This document shows, piece after piece, positions 10,119 through 21,700 of a DNA stretch of 64,000 nucleotides. The DNA is from Pseudomonas sp. Bc-h (GTDB taxonomy: Bacteria > Pseudomonadota > Gammaproteobacteria > Pseudomonadales > Pseudomonadaceae). Numbering within the stretch: the first letter of the stretch is position 1; each line of letters begins with the position of its first letter. Made by a program: the position numbers and the translations under genes. The stretch covers positions 324,668-388,667 of the forward strand of contig NZ_MUIN01000006.1 in NCBI RefSeq assembly GCF_002080045.1. Direction: 5' to 3'. Under the pieces are notes generated by a model, which saw only the letters and a program-made list of their open reading frames with translations, searched no databases and was not told where the DNA came from.

Positions 10119-11471
10119 ATGAGCGCGCTTTATATGATTGTCGGCACCCTGATTGCCTTGGGCGTGCTGGTGACCTTTCACGAGTTTGGCCACTTTTGGG
10201 TGGCTCGGCGTTGTGGTGTCAAGGTTTTGCGTTTTTCGGTCGGGTTCGGCATGCCGCTTCTGCGCTGGCATGACCGTAAAGGCACAGAATACGTCCTGGC
10301 TGCCATTCCTCTGGGTGGCTATGTGAAGATGCTCGACGAGCGAGAAGGCGAGGTGCCGGCCGAGTTGGTCGATCAGTCGTTCAACCGCAAGTCTGTCTAT
10401 CAGCGCATCGCCATTGTCATCGCAGGGCCCGTCGCCAACTTCTTGTTGGCCATTGTGTTTTTCTGGGTACTGGCCATGTTGGGCAGCCAGCAGGTGCGCC
10501 CGGTCATCGGCGGCGTAGAGGCGGGCAGTATCGCTGAAAAGGCAGGCCTGACTTCCGGTCAGGAAATTGTTTCAGTCGATGGCGAGGCCACTTCGGGCTG
10601 GGCTGCGGTCAATCTTCAACTGGTTCGTCGTCTGGGTGAAACAGGCAGCATCGCGCTGAAGGTTCGTGATCAGGGCTCCGAAGTAGACACGCCGCGCTCG
10701 CTGGCTCTGAATGACTGGCTCAAGGGCGCGGATGAACCCGATCCCATTCGCTCGCTGGGTATCCGTCCGTGGCGACCTGCGTTGCCTCCGGTACTGGCTG
10801 AGCTGGATCCCAAAGGGCCTGCGCAGGGCGCCGGCCTGAAAACAGGCGATCGTCTCTTGGCGCTGGATGGCCAGCCGCTCAACGATTGGCAGCAGGTGGT
10901 GGATTCGGTTCGTGTCCGTCCTGATACCAGGATTTCCCTGACTGTCGAGCGTGATGGTGCGAAGATCGACGTACCCGTGACGCTGGCGACCCATGGTGAA
11001 GGAAAGGCTGCCACCGGGTATCTGGGTGCTGGTGTAAAAGGTGTCGACTGGCCACCGGAAATGCTCCGTGAAGTCAGTTACGGCCCACTGGCCGCCGTGG
11101 CAGAGGGCGCGAGACGCACCTGGACCATGAGCGTGCTGACCTTGGATTCACTGAAGAAAATGTTGTTCGGCGAGCTCTCGGTAAAAAACTTGAGCGGACC
11201 GATAACCATTGCTAAAGTGGCGGGCGCTTCGGCCCAGTCAGGTGTAGGTGACTTCTTGAATTTCCTTGCTTATCTGAGCATAAGCCTGGGGGTTCTCAAT
11301 TTGCTGCCCATTCCAGTGTTGGACGGGGGGCACTTGCTGTTTTATCTGATCGAGTGGGCGCGTGGTCGTCCACTGTCGGAAAAGGTACAGGGTTGGGGGG
11401 TTCAGATCGGGATAAGTCTGGTGGTCGGAGTCATGTTGCTCGCACTGGTCAACGATCTGGGACGACTGTAA
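10119..11471 (+). CDS. rseP: Site-2 zinc metalloprotease RseP
   Basis: Intramembrane protease that cleaves the anti-sigma factor (RseA/MucA) after site-1 cleavage, releasing the envelope-stress sigma factor. The 450-residue protein has the zinc motif HEFGH at residues 21-25 in the first transmembrane helix, two periplasmic PDZ domains (GxxxGDRLLALDGQ-like repeats around 130 and 235), and the C-terminal NLLPIPVLDGGHL motif supplying the third ligand. It lies between dxr and bamA, the conserved position. Confidence 0.96.
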   Translation: MSALYMIVGTLIALGVLVTFHEFGHFWVARRCGVKVLRFSVGFGMPLLRWHDRKGTEYVLAAIPLGGYVKMLDEREGEVPAELVDQSFNRKSVYQRIAIVIAGPVANFLLAIVFFWVLAMLGSQQVRPVIGGVEAGSIAEKAGLTSGQEIVSVDGEATSGWAAVNLQLVRRLGETGSIALKVRDQGSEVDTPRSLALNDWLKGADEPDPIRSLGIRPWRPALPPVLAELDPKGPAQGAGLKTGDRLLALDGQPLNDWQQVVDSVRVRPDTRISLTVERDGAKIDVPVTLATHGEGKAATGYLGAGVKGVDWPPEMLREVSYGPLAAVAEGARRTWTMSVLTLDSLKKMLFGELSVKNLSGPITIAKVAGASAQSGVGDFLNFLAYLSISLGVLNLLPIPVLDGGHLLFYLIEWARGRPLSEKVQGWGVQIGISLVVGVMLLALVNDLGRL

Positions 11472-11492
11472 AAGCTACGCCGAATTGTGAAT

Positions 11493-11518
11493 CTGCCGCA
11501 TTTTGCGGCAGTTTGTTT
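11493..11518 (+). terminator. Terminator-like hairpin between rseP and bamA
   Basis: CTGCCGCA (11493-11500) pairs perfectly with TGCGGCAG (11504-11511), with a 3-nt T loop and a TTTGTTTATT tail. It sits 21 bp after the rseP stop and 29 bp before bamA, so it could attenuate read-through or separate the two genes. Confidence 0.65.
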
Positions 11519-11546
11519 ATTGCCAGTTGGAATAAGAAAGGACTTC

Positions 11547-13922
11547 ATGAAACGTCTGCTGCTAACTGCGGTTCTTGCCGTACTGATGATCGCCGAAGTT
11601 CACGCCGAGTCCTTCACTATCTCCGATATCCGTGTCAACGGGCTGCAGCGGGTGTCCGCTGGCAGCGTCTTTGGTGCGCTGCCGTTGAACGTGGGTGAAC
11701 AGGCCGATGACTCGCGTCTTGTCGACGCCACTCGCGCACTGTTCAAAACCGGATTCTTCCAGGACATCCAGCTGGGTCGTGACGGCAACGTTCTGGTCAT
11801 CACCGTGGTCGAGCGCCCATCTGTTTCGAGCATCGAGATCGAAGGCAACAAGGCGATCACCACCGAAGACCTGATGAAAGGCCTCAAACAGTCCGGTCTG
11901 GCAGAAGGCGAGATCTTCCAGCGCGCAACCCTGGAAGGCGTTCGTAACGAACTGCAGCGTCAGTACGTCGCTCAAGGCCGCTACTCGGCAGAAGTCGCCA
12001 CTGAAGTCGTCCCTCAGCCACGCAACCGCGTCGGTCTGAAGATCAACATCAATGAAGGCGCGGTCGCCGCGATCCAGCACATCAACGTGGTGGGTAACTC
12101 GGTGTTCCCGGAGCAGGATCTGGTAGACCTGTTCGAACTCAAGACCACCAACTGGCTTTCCTTCTTCAAGAACGACGACAAGTACGCCCGTGAGAAGCTC
12201 TCCGGCGATCTGGAACGTCTGCGTTCCTATTACCTCGACCGCGGCTATATCAACATGGATATCGCCTCGACTCAGGTATCCATCACGCCCGACAAGAAAA
12301 GCGTGTACATCACCGTCAACATCCATGAAGGCGAGAAGTACAGCGTCAAGTCGGTCAAGCTGACAGGCGACCTCAAGGTTCCTGAAGATCAGGTCAAGTC
12401 GCTGCTGCTGGTCAAGCCGGGCCAGGTCTTCTCGCGCAAGGTCATGACCACCACTTCCGAGCTGATCACCCGTCGTCTGGGTAACGAAGGCTATACCTTC
12501 GCCAACGTCAACGGCGTGCCTACCCCGAATGACGAAGATCACACCGTGGACATCCTGTTCGCCGTCGATCCGGGCAAACGTGCCTACGTCAACCGCATCA
12601 ACTTCCGTGGCAACACCAAAACCGCGGACGAAGTACTGCGTCGTGAAATGCGCCAGATGGAAGGCGGTTGGGCTTCTACCTACCTGATCGACCAGTCCAA
12701 GACCCGTCTGGACCGTCTGGGCTTCTTCAAGGAAGTGAACGTTGAAACACCTGCGGTGCCGGGCACCGACGATCAGGTTGACGTGAACTACGCCGTGGAA
12801 GAACAGGCATCCGGCTCGATCACCGCCAGCGTCGGTTTTGCACAGAGTGCCGGTCTGATCCTGGGTGGCTCCATCAGCCAGAACAACTTCCTGGGTACCG
12901 GTAACAAGGTCAGCATCGGCCTGACCAAAAGTGAATACCAGACCCGCTACAACTTCAGCTATGTCGATCCGTACTTCACGCCAGACGGTGTGAGCCTTGG
13001 TTACAGCGCTTTCTACCGCAAGACTGACTATGACGACCTCGACGTCGACGTGGCCAGCTACTCGGTGGACAGCCTGGGTGCCGGTATCAACATGGGCTAC
13101 CCGATCAGTGAGACCTCGCGCCTTAACTTCGGCCTGTCGGTACAGAAAGACGAACTGAGCACCGGTACCTACACCGTTGACGAGATCTTCGACTTCATCG
13201 AGAAGGAAGGCGACAGCTTCACCAACTTCAAGGCGTCCGTCGGCTGGTCCGAGTCGACCCTGAACAAAGGTACGCTGCCGACCCGTGGTCATTCCCAGAG
13301 CCTGACCCTGGAAACCACTATTCCTGGCAGCGACCTGTCGTTCTACAAACTCGACTACCGCGGCCAGCTGTTCCACCCGATCACCACCAACACCACCCTG
13401 CGTCTGCACTCCGAGCTGGGTTACGGTGATGGCTACGGTTCGACCTCGGGTCTGCCGTTCTACGAGAACTACTACGCCGGTGGCTTCAACTCGGTTCGTG
13501 GCTTCAAGGACAGTACGCTCGGGCCTCGCAGTACGCCAAGTAGCGGTACGAAGTCGGGTACCATCGCTGACCCGGATCAGGACCCGCTACCGTTCGGTGG
13601 TAACGTGTTGATCACCGGTGGTGCCGAGTTTCTGTTCCCGCTGCCATTCATCAAGGATCAGCGCTCGCTGCGCACTTCCTTGTTCTGGGATGTCGGTAAC
13701 GTTTTCAACACCAACTGTGGCTCGCAGAAAACCACTACCACCGGCGAAAAAGTCGAGTGCAACGGCCCTGAGCTGTCGGGCCTGGCGAGCTCGGTCGGTG
13801 TCGGCGTGACCTGGATCACGGCACTGGGTCCATTGAGCTTCGCTCTGGCAATGCCGGTCAAGAAACCGGACGACAGCACCGAAACCCAGGTCTTCCAATT
13901 CTCTCTCGGTCAGACCTTCTAA
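11547..13922 (+). CDS. bamA: Outer membrane protein assembly factor BamA
   Basis: Core of the BAM complex that folds beta-barrel proteins into the outer membrane. The 791-residue product has a signal peptide (cleavage after about Ala20, VHA-ES), five POTRA domains over residues about 22-420, and a 16-strand barrel carrying the VRGF lid motif near 650 and a C-terminal Phe (GQTF). ATG 11547 was chosen over the upstream frame start because it begins the signal peptide MKRLLLTAVLAV and follows AAAGGA. ompH follows, encoding a chaperone that delivers its substrates. Confidence 0.97.
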   Translation: MKRLLLTAVLAVLMIAEVHAESFTISDIRVNGLQRVSAGSVFGALPLNVGEQADDSRLVDATRALFKTGFFQDIQLGRDGNVLVITVVERPSVSSIEIEGNKAITTEDLMKGLKQSGLAEGEIFQRATLEGVRNELQRQYVAQGRYSAEVATEVVPQPRNRVGLKININEGAVAAIQHINVVGNSVFPEQDLVDLFELKTTNWLSFFKNDDKYAREKLSGDLERLRSYYLDRGYINMDIASTQVSITPDKKSVYITVNIHEGEKYSVKSVKLTGDLKVPEDQVKSLLLVKPGQVFSRKVMTTTSELITRRLGNEGYTFANVNGVPTPNDEDHTVDILFAVDPGKRAYVNRINFRGNTKTADEVLRREMRQMEGGWASTYLIDQSKTRLDRLGFFKEVNVETPAVPGTDDQVDVNYAVEEQASGSITASVGFAQSAGLILGGSISQNNFLGTGNKVSIGLTKSEYQTRYNFSYVDPYFTPDGVSLGYSAFYRKTDYDDLDVDVASYSVDSLGAGINMGYPISETSRLNFGLSVQKDELSTGTYTVDEIFDFIEKEGDSFTNFKASVGWSESTLNKGTLPTRGHSQSLTLETTIPGSDLSFYKLDYRGQLFHPITTNTTLRLHSELGYGDGYGSTSGLPFYENYYAGGFNSVRGFKDSTLGPRSTPSSGTKSGTIADPDQDPLPFGGNVLITGGAEFLFPLPFIKDQRSLRTSLFWDVGNVFNTNCGSQKTTTTGEKVECNGPELSGLASSVGVGVTWITALGPLSFALAMPVKKPDDSTETQVFQFSLGQTF

Positions 13923-13967
13923 GGGTCTGGTCACTGATAACGACAACGGATTTGCAGGAGTTACATT

Positions 13968-14471
13968 GTGCGTAAGTTGACCCAATTGGCATTGCTGGCA
14001 ACGGTTCTGATCGCAGGCCCGGCATTTGCTGACATGAAAATCGCCGTTCTGAACTATCAGATGGCGCTGCTGGAATCGGACGCTGCGAAAAAGTACGCAG
14101 TCGACGCAGAAAAGAAATTCGGCCCTCAGCTGACCAAACTCAAGGCTCTGGAAAGCAGCGCCAAGGGTATTCAGGATCGTCTGGTAGCGGGTGGCGACAA
14201 AATGGCCCAGCCTGAGCGCGAGAAACTGGAGCTCGACTTCAAGCAGAAAGCCCGTGACTTCCAGTTCCAGTCCAAGGAGCTGAACGAAGCCAAAGCCGTT
14301 GCTGACCGCGAAATGCTCAAGCAGCTCAAGCCAAAGCTGGATTCGGCTGTTGAAGAAGTGATCAAGAAAGGCGGCTACGACCTGGTCTTCGAGCGCGGTG
14401 CCGTGATTGACGTCAAACCACAATATGACGTTACTCGCCAGGTCATCGAGCGCATGAACCAGCTGAAGTAA
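13968..14471 (+). CDS. ompH: OmpH/Skp family periplasmic chaperone
   Basis: Holds unfolded outer-membrane proteins in the periplasm for BamA. The 167-residue precursor has a signal peptide (cleavage after Ala21, AFA-DM) and a Lys/Glu/Gln-rich coiled-coil body typical of Skp tentacles. The start codon is GTG 13968, supported by CAGGAG 10 nt upstream. It lies 46 bp after bamA and 5 bp before lpxD, an arrangement shared across proteobacteria. Confidence 0.95.
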   Translation: MRKLTQLALLATVLIAGPAFADMKIAVLNYQMALLESDAAKKYAVDAEKKFGPQLTKLKALESSAKGIQDRLVAGGDKMAQPEREKLELDFKQKARDFQFQSKELNEAKAVADREMLKQLKPKLDSAVEEVIKKGGYDLVFERGAVIDVKPQYDVTRQVIERMNQLK

Positions 14472-14475
14472 ATTC

Positions 14476-15531
14476 ATGACCGCGACTATCACGCTCGGCC
14501 AATTGGCCGAGTTCCTCGGCGCCACGCTACGTGGCCCTGAGGACAAGCAAATCACCGGGCTCGCTACCTTGCAGGAAGCGGGTCCAGGTCAGGTCAGCTT
14601 CCTGGCCAATCCCCAGTATCGAAAATTTCTCGCTACCACCCACGCCGCTGCCGTGCTGCTCAAGCCTGCAGACGCCGAAGGCTACGCGGGGGATGCGCTG
14701 CTTATCGCTGATCCCTATCTGGCCTACGCCCGCATTTCTCACCTCTTCGATCCAAAGCCTAAGGCTGCCCCGGGTATTCATCCGACTGCCGTGATTGCTG
14801 ACGATGCGGTGGTCGATGCTGCCGCCAGCGTTGGTGCGTATGCGGTTATCGAAAGTGGGGCGCAGATTGCCGCGGGTGTAACCATCGGTGCGCACTGCTT
14901 CATCGGAGCGCGCAGCGTGATTGGCGAAGGCGGCTGGCTTGCACCCCGCGTGACCCTGTATCACGACGTACGTATCGGTCAGCGCGTGGTGATTCAGTCC
15001 GGCGCCGTGCTGGGTGGTGAGGGCTTCGGCTTCGCCAACCAGAAAGGCGTATGGCAGAAGATCGCCCAGATCGGCGGGGTGACCATCGGCGACGATGTGG
15101 AGATCGGCGTGAATACCGCCATTGACCGCGGTGCCATGGACGACACCCGTATCGGCAACGGCGTGAAGCTGGATAACCAGATTCAGATCGCACATAACGT
15201 TCAAGTGGGCGATCACACCGCGATGGCAGCCTGTGTCGGAATTTCCGGCAGCGCGAAGATTGGCAAGCATTGCATGCTTGCGGGCGGCGTCGGGCTGGTC
15301 GGGCACATCGAGATTTGCGACGGCGTTTTCATCACCGGCATGACCATGGTGACCCGCTCGATTACCGAGCCAGGATCCTATTCTTCGGGGACGGCGATGC
15401 AGCCGGCTGCGGAGTGGCGCAAGAGTGCAGCGCGTATTCGCCAGCTCGATGACATGGCGCGTCGGCTGCAACAACTGGAAAAGATTGTCGAGGCAGTGAC
15501 CTCAGGCGGTAAAGCGTCATCTGATGGCTGA
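14476..15531 (+). CDS. lpxD: UDP-3-O-(3-hydroxyacyl)glucosamine N-acyltransferase
   Basis: Third step of lipid A synthesis, adding the N-linked hydroxyacyl chain. The 351-residue protein has an N-terminal uridine-binding domain followed by left-handed beta-helix hexapeptide repeats (for example [20 protein letters not shown]), then a C-terminal helix. The catalytic His lies in the [15 protein letters not shown] segment near 240. It starts 5 bp after ompH and opens the lpxD-fabZ-lpxA-lpxB cluster. Confidence 0.97.
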   Translation: MTATITLGQLAEFLGATLRGPEDKQITGLATLQEAGPGQVSFLANPQYRKFLATTHAAAVLLKPADAEGYAGDALLIADPYLAYARISHLFDPKPKAAPGIHPTAVIADDAVVDAAASVGAYAVIESGAQIAAGVTIGAHCFIGARSVIGEGGWLAPRVTLYHDVRIGQRVVIQSGAVLGGEGFGFANQKGVWQKIAQIGGVTIGDDVEIGVNTAIDRGAMDDTRIGNGVKLDNQIQIAHNVQVGDHTAMAACVGISGSAKIGKHCMLAGGVGLVGHIEICDGVFITGMTMVTRSITEPGSYSSGTAMQPAAEWRKSAARIRQLDDMARRLQQLEKIVEAVTSGGKASSDG

Positions 15532-15643
15532 TACTTTTTTCTTATCAAGTGTGCAAAGCCGATAAACTGCCTCCTTGATTTGCTAGAGGAGTGCTGCGCA
15601 TTCGTCGCGCACTCCCAATCTTTACTACAGGCTTCCTCTCGAA

Positions 15644-16084
15644 ATGATGGACATCAACGAAATTCGCGAATATCTGCCCCACCGTTACCCGTTCCTGCTC
15701 GTGGACCGTGTAGTGGAGCTGGATGTTGAGAATAAAAGCATTCGTGCCTACAAGAATGTCAGCATCAATGAGCCTTTCTTCAATGGCCATTTTCCTGCGC
15801 ATCCAATCATGCCGGGCGTGCTGATCATTGAAGCCATGGCGCAAGCTGCTGGCATCCTGGGCTTCAAAATGCTTGACGTGAAGCCTGCCGACGGCACTCT
15901 GTATTACTTCGTGGGCTCCGACAAGCTGCGCTTCCGCCAGCCGGTGCTGCCGGGCGACCAACTGATCCTTGAAGCGAAGTTTCTCAGCTGCAAGCGCCAG
16001 ATCTGGAAGTTCGAATGCCAGGCGTCGGTGGACGGCAAGCCGGTCTGCTCCGCTGAAATCATCTGTGCGGAACGTAAACTATGA
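15644..16084 (+). CDS. fabZ: 3-hydroxyacyl-[acyl-carrier-protein] dehydratase FabZ
   Basis: Dehydrates 3-hydroxyacyl-ACP in fatty acid elongation, competing with LpxA/LpxD for hydroxyacyl-ACP. The 146-residue hot-dog protein shows [13 protein letters not shown] and the active-site segment [21 protein letters not shown] split around His49 and Glu63. Two adjacent ATG codons (15644, 15647) are possible starts. The end overlaps lpxA by 4 nt. Confidence 0.97.
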   Translation: MMDINEIREYLPHRYPFLLVDRVVELDVENKSIRAYKNVSINEPFFNGHFPAHPIMPGVLIIEAMAQAAGILGFKMLDVKPADGTLYYFVGSDKLRFRQPVLPGDQLILEAKFLSCKRQIWKFECQASVDGKPVCSAEIICAERKL

Positions 16085-16857
16085 GTTTGATTGACTCTCG
16101 CGCAATCATCGATCCGACAGCCATTCTGGCTGACAATGTGGAGGTCGGCCCGTGGTCGATCGTCGGACCCGGTGTGGAAATTGGCGAGGGTACGGTCATC
16201 GGTCCGCACGTGATCCTGCGTGGCCCGACCAGGATCGGCAAGAACAACCACATCTACCAGTTTTCCTCGGTAGGTGAGGACACGCCTGACCTGAAATACA
16301 AAGGTGAGGCGACGCGTCTGGTCATCGGTGATCACAACGTGATCCGCGAAGGCGTGACGATTCACCGTGGGACTGTTCAGGATCGTGCCGAGACCACGAT
16401 CGGCGATCACAACCTGATCATGGCCTATGCACACATCGGGCATGACAGCGTCATTGGCAATCACTGCATTCTGGTGAACAACACCGCCCTGGCAGGCCAT
16501 GTCCATGTGGCTGACTGGGCGATCCTGTCCGGTTTCACCCTCGTCCATCAGTACTGTCATATCGGTGCCCACAGCTTCTCGGGTATGGGTACGGCTATCG
16601 GTAAGGATGTTCCGGCGTTCGTGACGGTGTTTGGCAACCCTGCCGAAGCCCGCAGCATGAACTTCGAGGGCATGCGCCGTCGTGGTTTTTCGGATGATGC
16701 GATTCACGCGCTGCGCCGTGCCTACAAGACTGTCTACCGGCAGGGGCTGACCGTCGAACAGGCTGTTGTCGAGCTTGCCGCGCCCGCTTCCCAGTTTCCG
16801 GAAGTCGCGCTGTTCCTTGAGTCCATCCAGAACTCGACTCGCGGCATCACCCGCTAA
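16081..16857 (+). CDS. lpxA: UDP-N-acetylglucosamine acyltransferase
   Basis: First step of lipid A synthesis, transferring a 3-hydroxyacyl chain from ACP to UDP-GlcNAc. The 258-residue protein is built of hexapeptide beta-helix repeats ([15 protein letters not shown]), carries the catalytic-His region [17 protein letters not shown], and ends with the helical domain. It overlaps fabZ by ATGA and precedes lpxB by 2 bp, so the three are coupled. Confidence 0.97.
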   Translation: MSLIDSRAIIDPTAILADNVEVGPWSIVGPGVEIGEGTVIGPHVILRGPTRIGKNNHIYQFSSVGEDTPDLKYKGEATRLVIGDHNVIREGVTIHRGTVQDRAETTIGDHNLIMAYAHIGHDSVIGNHCILVNNTALAGHVHVADWAILSGFTLVHQYCHIGAHSFSGMGTAIGKDVPAFVTVFGNPAEARSMNFEGMRRRGFSDDAIHALRRAYKTVYRQGLTVEQAVVELAAPASQFPEVALFLESIQNSTRGITR

Positions 16858-16859
16858 CC

Positions 16860-17996
16860 ATGAGTGCCCTGCGTATAGCGCTTGTCGCCGGAGAAGCCTC
16901 TGGCGACATCCTGGGTTCTGGTCTGATGCGCGCTATCAAGGCGCGCCATCCCGATGCACAGTTCATTGGCGTCGGCGGCCCGCTCATGGAAGCCGAGGGC
17001 ATGAGGTCCTACTTCCCGATGGAGCGACTGTCGGTCATGGGCCTGGTGGAAGTACTTGGGCGTCTCAAGGAACTGCTGGCACGACGCAAACTGCTGATCC
17101 AGACCCTGATCGATGAAAAGCCCGATGTGTTCATCGGCATCGACGCTCCGGACTTCACCCTCAATATCGAACTCAAACTGCGTCAGACCGGCATCAAGAC
17201 CGTTCACTACGTCAGTCCTTCAGTGTGGGCCTGGCGCCAGAAGCGGGTGCTGAAGATCCGCGAAGGCTGTGATCTGATGCTCACGCTGCTGCCTTTCGAG
17301 GCACGGTTTTATGAAGAGAAGGGTGTGCCAGTTCGCTTTGTCGGGCATCCGCTGGCCGATACTATCCCGCTCGAAGCCGACCGGGACGCTGCGCGCGCTG
17401 AGTTGGGATTGGATGGCGGCCCCGTCGTTGCGTTGATGCCGGGCAGTCGTGGCGGTGAAGTCGGGCGCCTGGGTGGGTTGTTCTTCGATGCTGCCGAACG
17501 TCTGCTGGCCCAACGGCCGAACATTCGTTTCGTACTGCCCTGCGCCAGTCCGCAACGTCGTGTGCAGATCGAGCAGTTGCTTGAAGGTCGCGACCTGCCG
17601 CTGACGCTCCTCGACGGGCGCTCCCACGTGGCACTTGCAGCCTGCGATGCGGTGTTGATCGCCTCCGGCACCGCCACCCTGGAAGCCTTGCTGTACAAAC
17701 GACCGATGGTGGTTGCCTATCGTCTGGCGCCGCTGACCTACTGGATACTCAAGCGGATGGTGAAGAGTCCGTATGTGTCGTTGCCGAACCTGTTGGCCCA
17801 GCGTTTGCTGGTGCCTGAGCTTCTGCAGGACGCTGCGACCGCCGATGCCCTGGCCGATACTGTGCTGCCGTTGCTCGACAACGGCGCGGAGCAGACTGCC
17901 GGCTTCGATGAAATTCACCGTACCTTGCGTCGCGATGCGTCCAATCAGGCCGCCGAAGCGGTATTGAGCCTGATCGGCCCGTCGCCATCACGATGA
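16860..17996 (+). CDS. lpxB: Lipid-A-disaccharide synthase
   Basis: Joins UDP-diacylglucosamine and lipid X to the tetraacyl disaccharide at the inner membrane. The 378-residue GT19 protein has [14 protein letters not shown] at its N terminus, [12 protein letters not shown] near 120, and the nucleotide-binding segment [14 protein letters not shown]. It starts 2 bp after lpxA and its stop overlaps the start of rnhB. Confidence 0.97.
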   Translation: MSALRIALVAGEASGDILGSGLMRAIKARHPDAQFIGVGGPLMEAEGMRSYFPMERLSVMGLVEVLGRLKELLARRKLLIQTLIDEKPDVFIGIDAPDFTLNIELKLRQTGIKTVHYVSPSVWAWRQKRVLKIREGCDLMLTLLPFEARFYEEKGVPVRFVGHPLADTIPLEADRDAARAELGLDGGPVVALMPGSRGGEVGRLGGLFFDAAERLLAQRPNIRFVLPCASPQRRVQIEQLLEGRDLPLTLLDGRSHVALAACDAVLIASGTATLEALLYKRPMVVAYRLAPLTYWILKRMVKSPYVSLPNLLAQRLLVPELLQDAATADALADTVLPLLDNGAEQTAGFDEIHRTLRRDASNQAAEAVLSLIGPSPSR

Positions 17997-18649
17997 GTTC
18001 GCAATCAATGCAAATGGGTCTGGATTTCAACCTGGTCGAGGATCTGGTCGCCGGTGTCGATGAAGTGGGTCGTGGCCCGCTGTGCGGCGCCGTCGTGACC
18101 GCTGCGGTCATACTTGACCCGAATCGCCCGATTCTGGGGCTGAACGATTCGAAAAAGCTCACCGAGGCCAAGCGCGAAAAGCTGTTCGACGAGATCTGCG
18201 AGAAGGCCCTTTGCTGGCACATCGCGCGGGCCGAGGTCGAAGAGATCGACGAGCTGAACATCCTGCACGCCACCATGCTGGCCATGAAACGTGCTGTCGA
18301 GGGCCTGCTGATTACGCCGAAACTGGCGTTGATCGATGGCAATCGCTGCCCGCAGTTGTCGGTGCCCAGCGCGCCGGTGATTCAGGGCGACGCACAGGTG
18401 CCCGCCATCGCTGCGGCGTCGATTCTGGCAAAGGTCAGCCGGGATCGCGAAATGGCCGCCATGGAAATGATTTACCCAGGCTATGGCATCGGTGGGCACA
18501 AAGGCTATCCAACGCCGGTACATCTGGAAGCGCTGGCGCGATTGGGTCCTACGCCGATCCATCGCCGTTCCTTTGCGCCCGTTCGTGCGGCCTACGAGGC
18601 TCGGGAGGTGATGATTTCCACCGGCTTCACGTCGTTGCCGCTCAATTGA
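17993..18649 (+). CDS. rnhB: Ribonuclease HII
   Basis: Removes RNA, including single ribonucleotides, from RNA-DNA duplexes. The protein has the [13 protein letters not shown] motif and [10 protein letters not shown] region that supply the catalytic Asp/Glu residues, with DREM near residue 145. The start at 17993 overlaps lpxB by 4 nt and gives 218 residues; ATG 18008 (MQMGLDFNL) is an equally likely start and matches the family better. The C-terminal tail after APVRAAYEA is slightly longer than in many relatives. Confidence 0.94.
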   Translation: MSSQSMQMGLDFNLVEDLVAGVDEVGRGPLCGAVVTAAVILDPNRPILGLNDSKKLTEAKREKLFDEICEKALCWHIARAEVEEIDELNILHATMLAMKRAVEGLLITPKLALIDGNRCPQLSVPSAPVIQGDAQVPAIAAASILAKVSRDREMAAMEMIYPGYGIGGHKGYPTPVHLEALARLGPTPIHRRSFAPVRAAYEAREVMISTGFTSLPLN

Positions 18650-18671
18650 TCGCGGGCTGATGTTTTCGTGA

Positions 18672-18699
18672 GAGGCCGGTACAATCCGGCCTTCGTTTT
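18672..18699 (+). terminator. Hairpin between rnhB and dnaE
   Basis: GGCCGG (18674-18679) pairs with CCGGCC (18686-18691) around TACAAT, followed by TTCGTTTTC. It looks like a short terminator. TACAAT in the loop could instead serve as a -10 element for dnaE, so the role is ambiguous. Confidence 0.5.
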
Positions 18700-18720
18700 C
18701 TGTGCGCTATAGGATCACCC

Positions 18721-21700
18721 ATGCCGGCTTCTTTCGTTCATCTACGCCTGCACACCGAATACTCTCTGGTTGACGGTCTGGTCCGGGTCAAGCCGCTGGT
18801 AAAAGCGCTGACCGGCATGAACATGCCAGCGGTTGCGGTGACCGATCAGAACAACCTGTGTTCGCTGGTCAAATTCTATAAAGCCTCCATGGGCGCTGGT
18901 ATCAAGCCGATCTGCGGCGCCGACATCTGGCTGGCCGGGCGTGATCGCGATGCGCCACTCAGCCGCTTGAGCCTGTTGGTGATGAATCCCAAAGGCTATC
19001 TCAACCTCACAGAGCTGATTTCCCGCGGCTTCATGCACGGCCAGCGTAACGGGGTTGTGATCATCGACCGCGAGTGGGTAGCTGAGGCCAACGAAGGGCT
19101 GATCGCCCTGTCGGCGGCGAAAGAGGGCGAGATCGGCATGGCGTTGCTCGGCGGTAATCCTGCCGAGGCCGATGAACTGCTGAAAGAGTGGATGTCGGTG
19201 TTCCCGGACCGGTTCTATGTCGAAGTCCAGCGCACCAATCGCATCAACGATGAAGAGCATCTGCACGCAGCCGTCGCGCTGGCTGAACGCCATGGCGTAC
19301 CGTTGGTGGCCACCAACGATGTGCGCTTCATCAAGCAGGAAGATTTCGAAGCGCACGAAACCCGCGTCTGCATCGGTGAAGGCCGAGCGCTGGACGATCC
19401 GCGCCGCTCGCACAACTACAGCGATCAGCAGTACCTCAAAAGCGCCGAGGAAATGGCAGAGCTGTTCAGCGACCTGCCCGATGCGCTGGCCAACACGGTA
19501 GAGATCGCCAAACGCTGCAACATCGAGGTCAAGCTGGGCACGCACTTCCTGCCCAACTTCCCGATTCCCGATGGGCTGACCATCGACGAGTACTTCCGCA
19601 AGGTATCGTTCGAAGGTCTTGAAGAGCGTCTGGCTGTTCTATGGCCGAAAGAGACTACGCCGAACTACGAGGAAAAACGTCAGGTCTATGTGGACCGGCT
19701 GAATTTCGAGCTGGATATCATCATCCAGATGGGATTCCCCGGCTACTTTCTGATCGTTATGGACTTCATCCAGTGGGCCAAGAGTAACGGCGTTCCGGTA
19801 GGCCCGGGTCGTGGGTCGGGCGCCGGTTCGCTCGTGGCTTACGTGCAGAAGATCACCGACCTCGATCCGCTGCAGTACGACCTGCTGTTCGAACGTTTCC
19901 TTAACCCGGAACGGGTTTCGATGCCCGACTTCGACGTCGACTTCTGCATGGATGGGCGCGACCGCGTTATCGAATACGTGGCCGAAAAATACGGCCGTAA
20001 TGCGGTGAGCCAGATCATCACCTTCGGTTCCATGGCCGCGAAGGCTGTGGTGCGTGACGTGGCGCGGGTGCAGGGCAAGTCCTACGGCCTGGCCGATCGT
20101 CTGTCGAAGATGATCCCGTTTGAAGTCGGCATGACCCTGGAAAAAGCCTACGAGCAGGAAGAGATTCTGCGCGACTTCCTCAAGACCGACGAGGAAGGCG
20201 CCGAAATCTGGGAGATGGCGCGCAAGCTTGAAGGCGTCGTGCGTAACGTCGGCAAGCACGCTGGTGGTGTGGTGATCGCACCGACCAAGCTGACTGATTT
20301 CGCGGCGATCTATTGCGATGAGGAAGGCGGCGGTCTGGTAACCCAGTACGACAAGGACGACGTTGAAGCGGCTGGCCTTGTGAAGTTCGACTTCCTGGGC
20401 TTGCGGACGCTGACGATCATCGACTGGGCGATGAAGACGATCAATCGCGACCGCGCCAAGGTTGGCGAAGAGCCGCTGGATATCGCATTCATTCCGCTGG
20501 ACGATGCCCCGACTTACGACCTGTTGCAGAAGGCCGAAACCACGGCGGTGTTCCAGCTTGAATCCCGGGGCATGAAAGAGCTGATCAAAAAGCTCAAGCC
20601 CGACTGCCTGGAAGATTTGATCGCACTGGTGGCCCTGTTCCGTCCGGGCCCACTGCAATCGGGCATGGTGGACGACTTCATCAACCGCAAGCACGGTCGC
20701 GCGGAGCTGTCGTACCCCCACGTCGACTATCAGTACGAGGGGCTCAAGCCGGTACTCGCGCCAACCTACGGCATCATCCTGTATCAGGAGCAGGTGATGC
20801 AGATCGCCCAGGTGATGGCCGGTTACACCCTTGGTGGTGCGGACATGCTGCGTCGCGCCATGGGTAAGAAAAAGCCCGAGGAGATGGCCAAGCAACGCGG
20901 CGGTTTCATCGATGGCTGCAAGAGCAACAATATCGACCCGGATCTGGCTGGTAACATTTTCGACCTGGTGGAGAAATTCGCCGGTTACGGCTTCAACAAA
21001 TCCCACTCCGCTGCCTATGGGCTGGTGTCGTACCAGACCGCGTGGCTCAAGAAACACTACCCGGCGCCATTCATGGCGGCGGTGCTGTCGGCAGACATGC
21101 ACAACACCGACAAGGTCGTGACCTTGATCGAGGAAGTGCGCACCATGAAGCTGCGCCTCGATGCGCCGGATGTGAACAACTCCGAATTCAAGTTCACGGT
21201 GAACGACGAGGGCCGCATCGTGTATGGTCTCGGCGCAATCAAAGGCGTCGGCGAAGGCCCGGTGGAAGCGATTACCGAAGCGCGTCAGGCCGGTCCGTTC
21301 AAGGATCTGTTCGACTTCTGCGCGCGCATCGACCTTAAGCGGGTCAACAAGCGGACCCTTGGCGGGCTGATCAGCAGCGGCGCACTGGATCGTCTGGGCC
21401 CGTTTTTCTTCGAAGAGCCCAAACAGTACCAAGCCAACATCGACCGTAACCGAGGCGTGTTGCTGGCCGCTCTGGAAGAGGCGATACAAGCCGCGGAGCA
21501 GACCGCGCGCAGTCATGACAGCGGCCATGCCGACCTGTTTGGCGGCCTGTTCGTCGAAGCCGATGCCGATGTTTATGCGAACCATCGCACTGCCAAAGAG
21601 GTCACTCTCAAGGAGCGGTTGCGCGGTGAGAAGGAGACGCTCGGGTTGTACCTGACCGGTCACCCGATCGATGAATACGAAGGCGAGATCCGCCGGTTCG

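Noticed and set aside
11562..13409. 615-codon minus-strand open frame within bamA
   Set aside because: Antisense shadow of bamA with low-complexity Val/Asp/Gln composition and no family motif.
19639..21663. 674-codon minus-strand open frame within dnaE
   Set aside because: It lies opposite a full-length dnaE, has no recognisable domains, and is expected from third-position GC bias in this genome.
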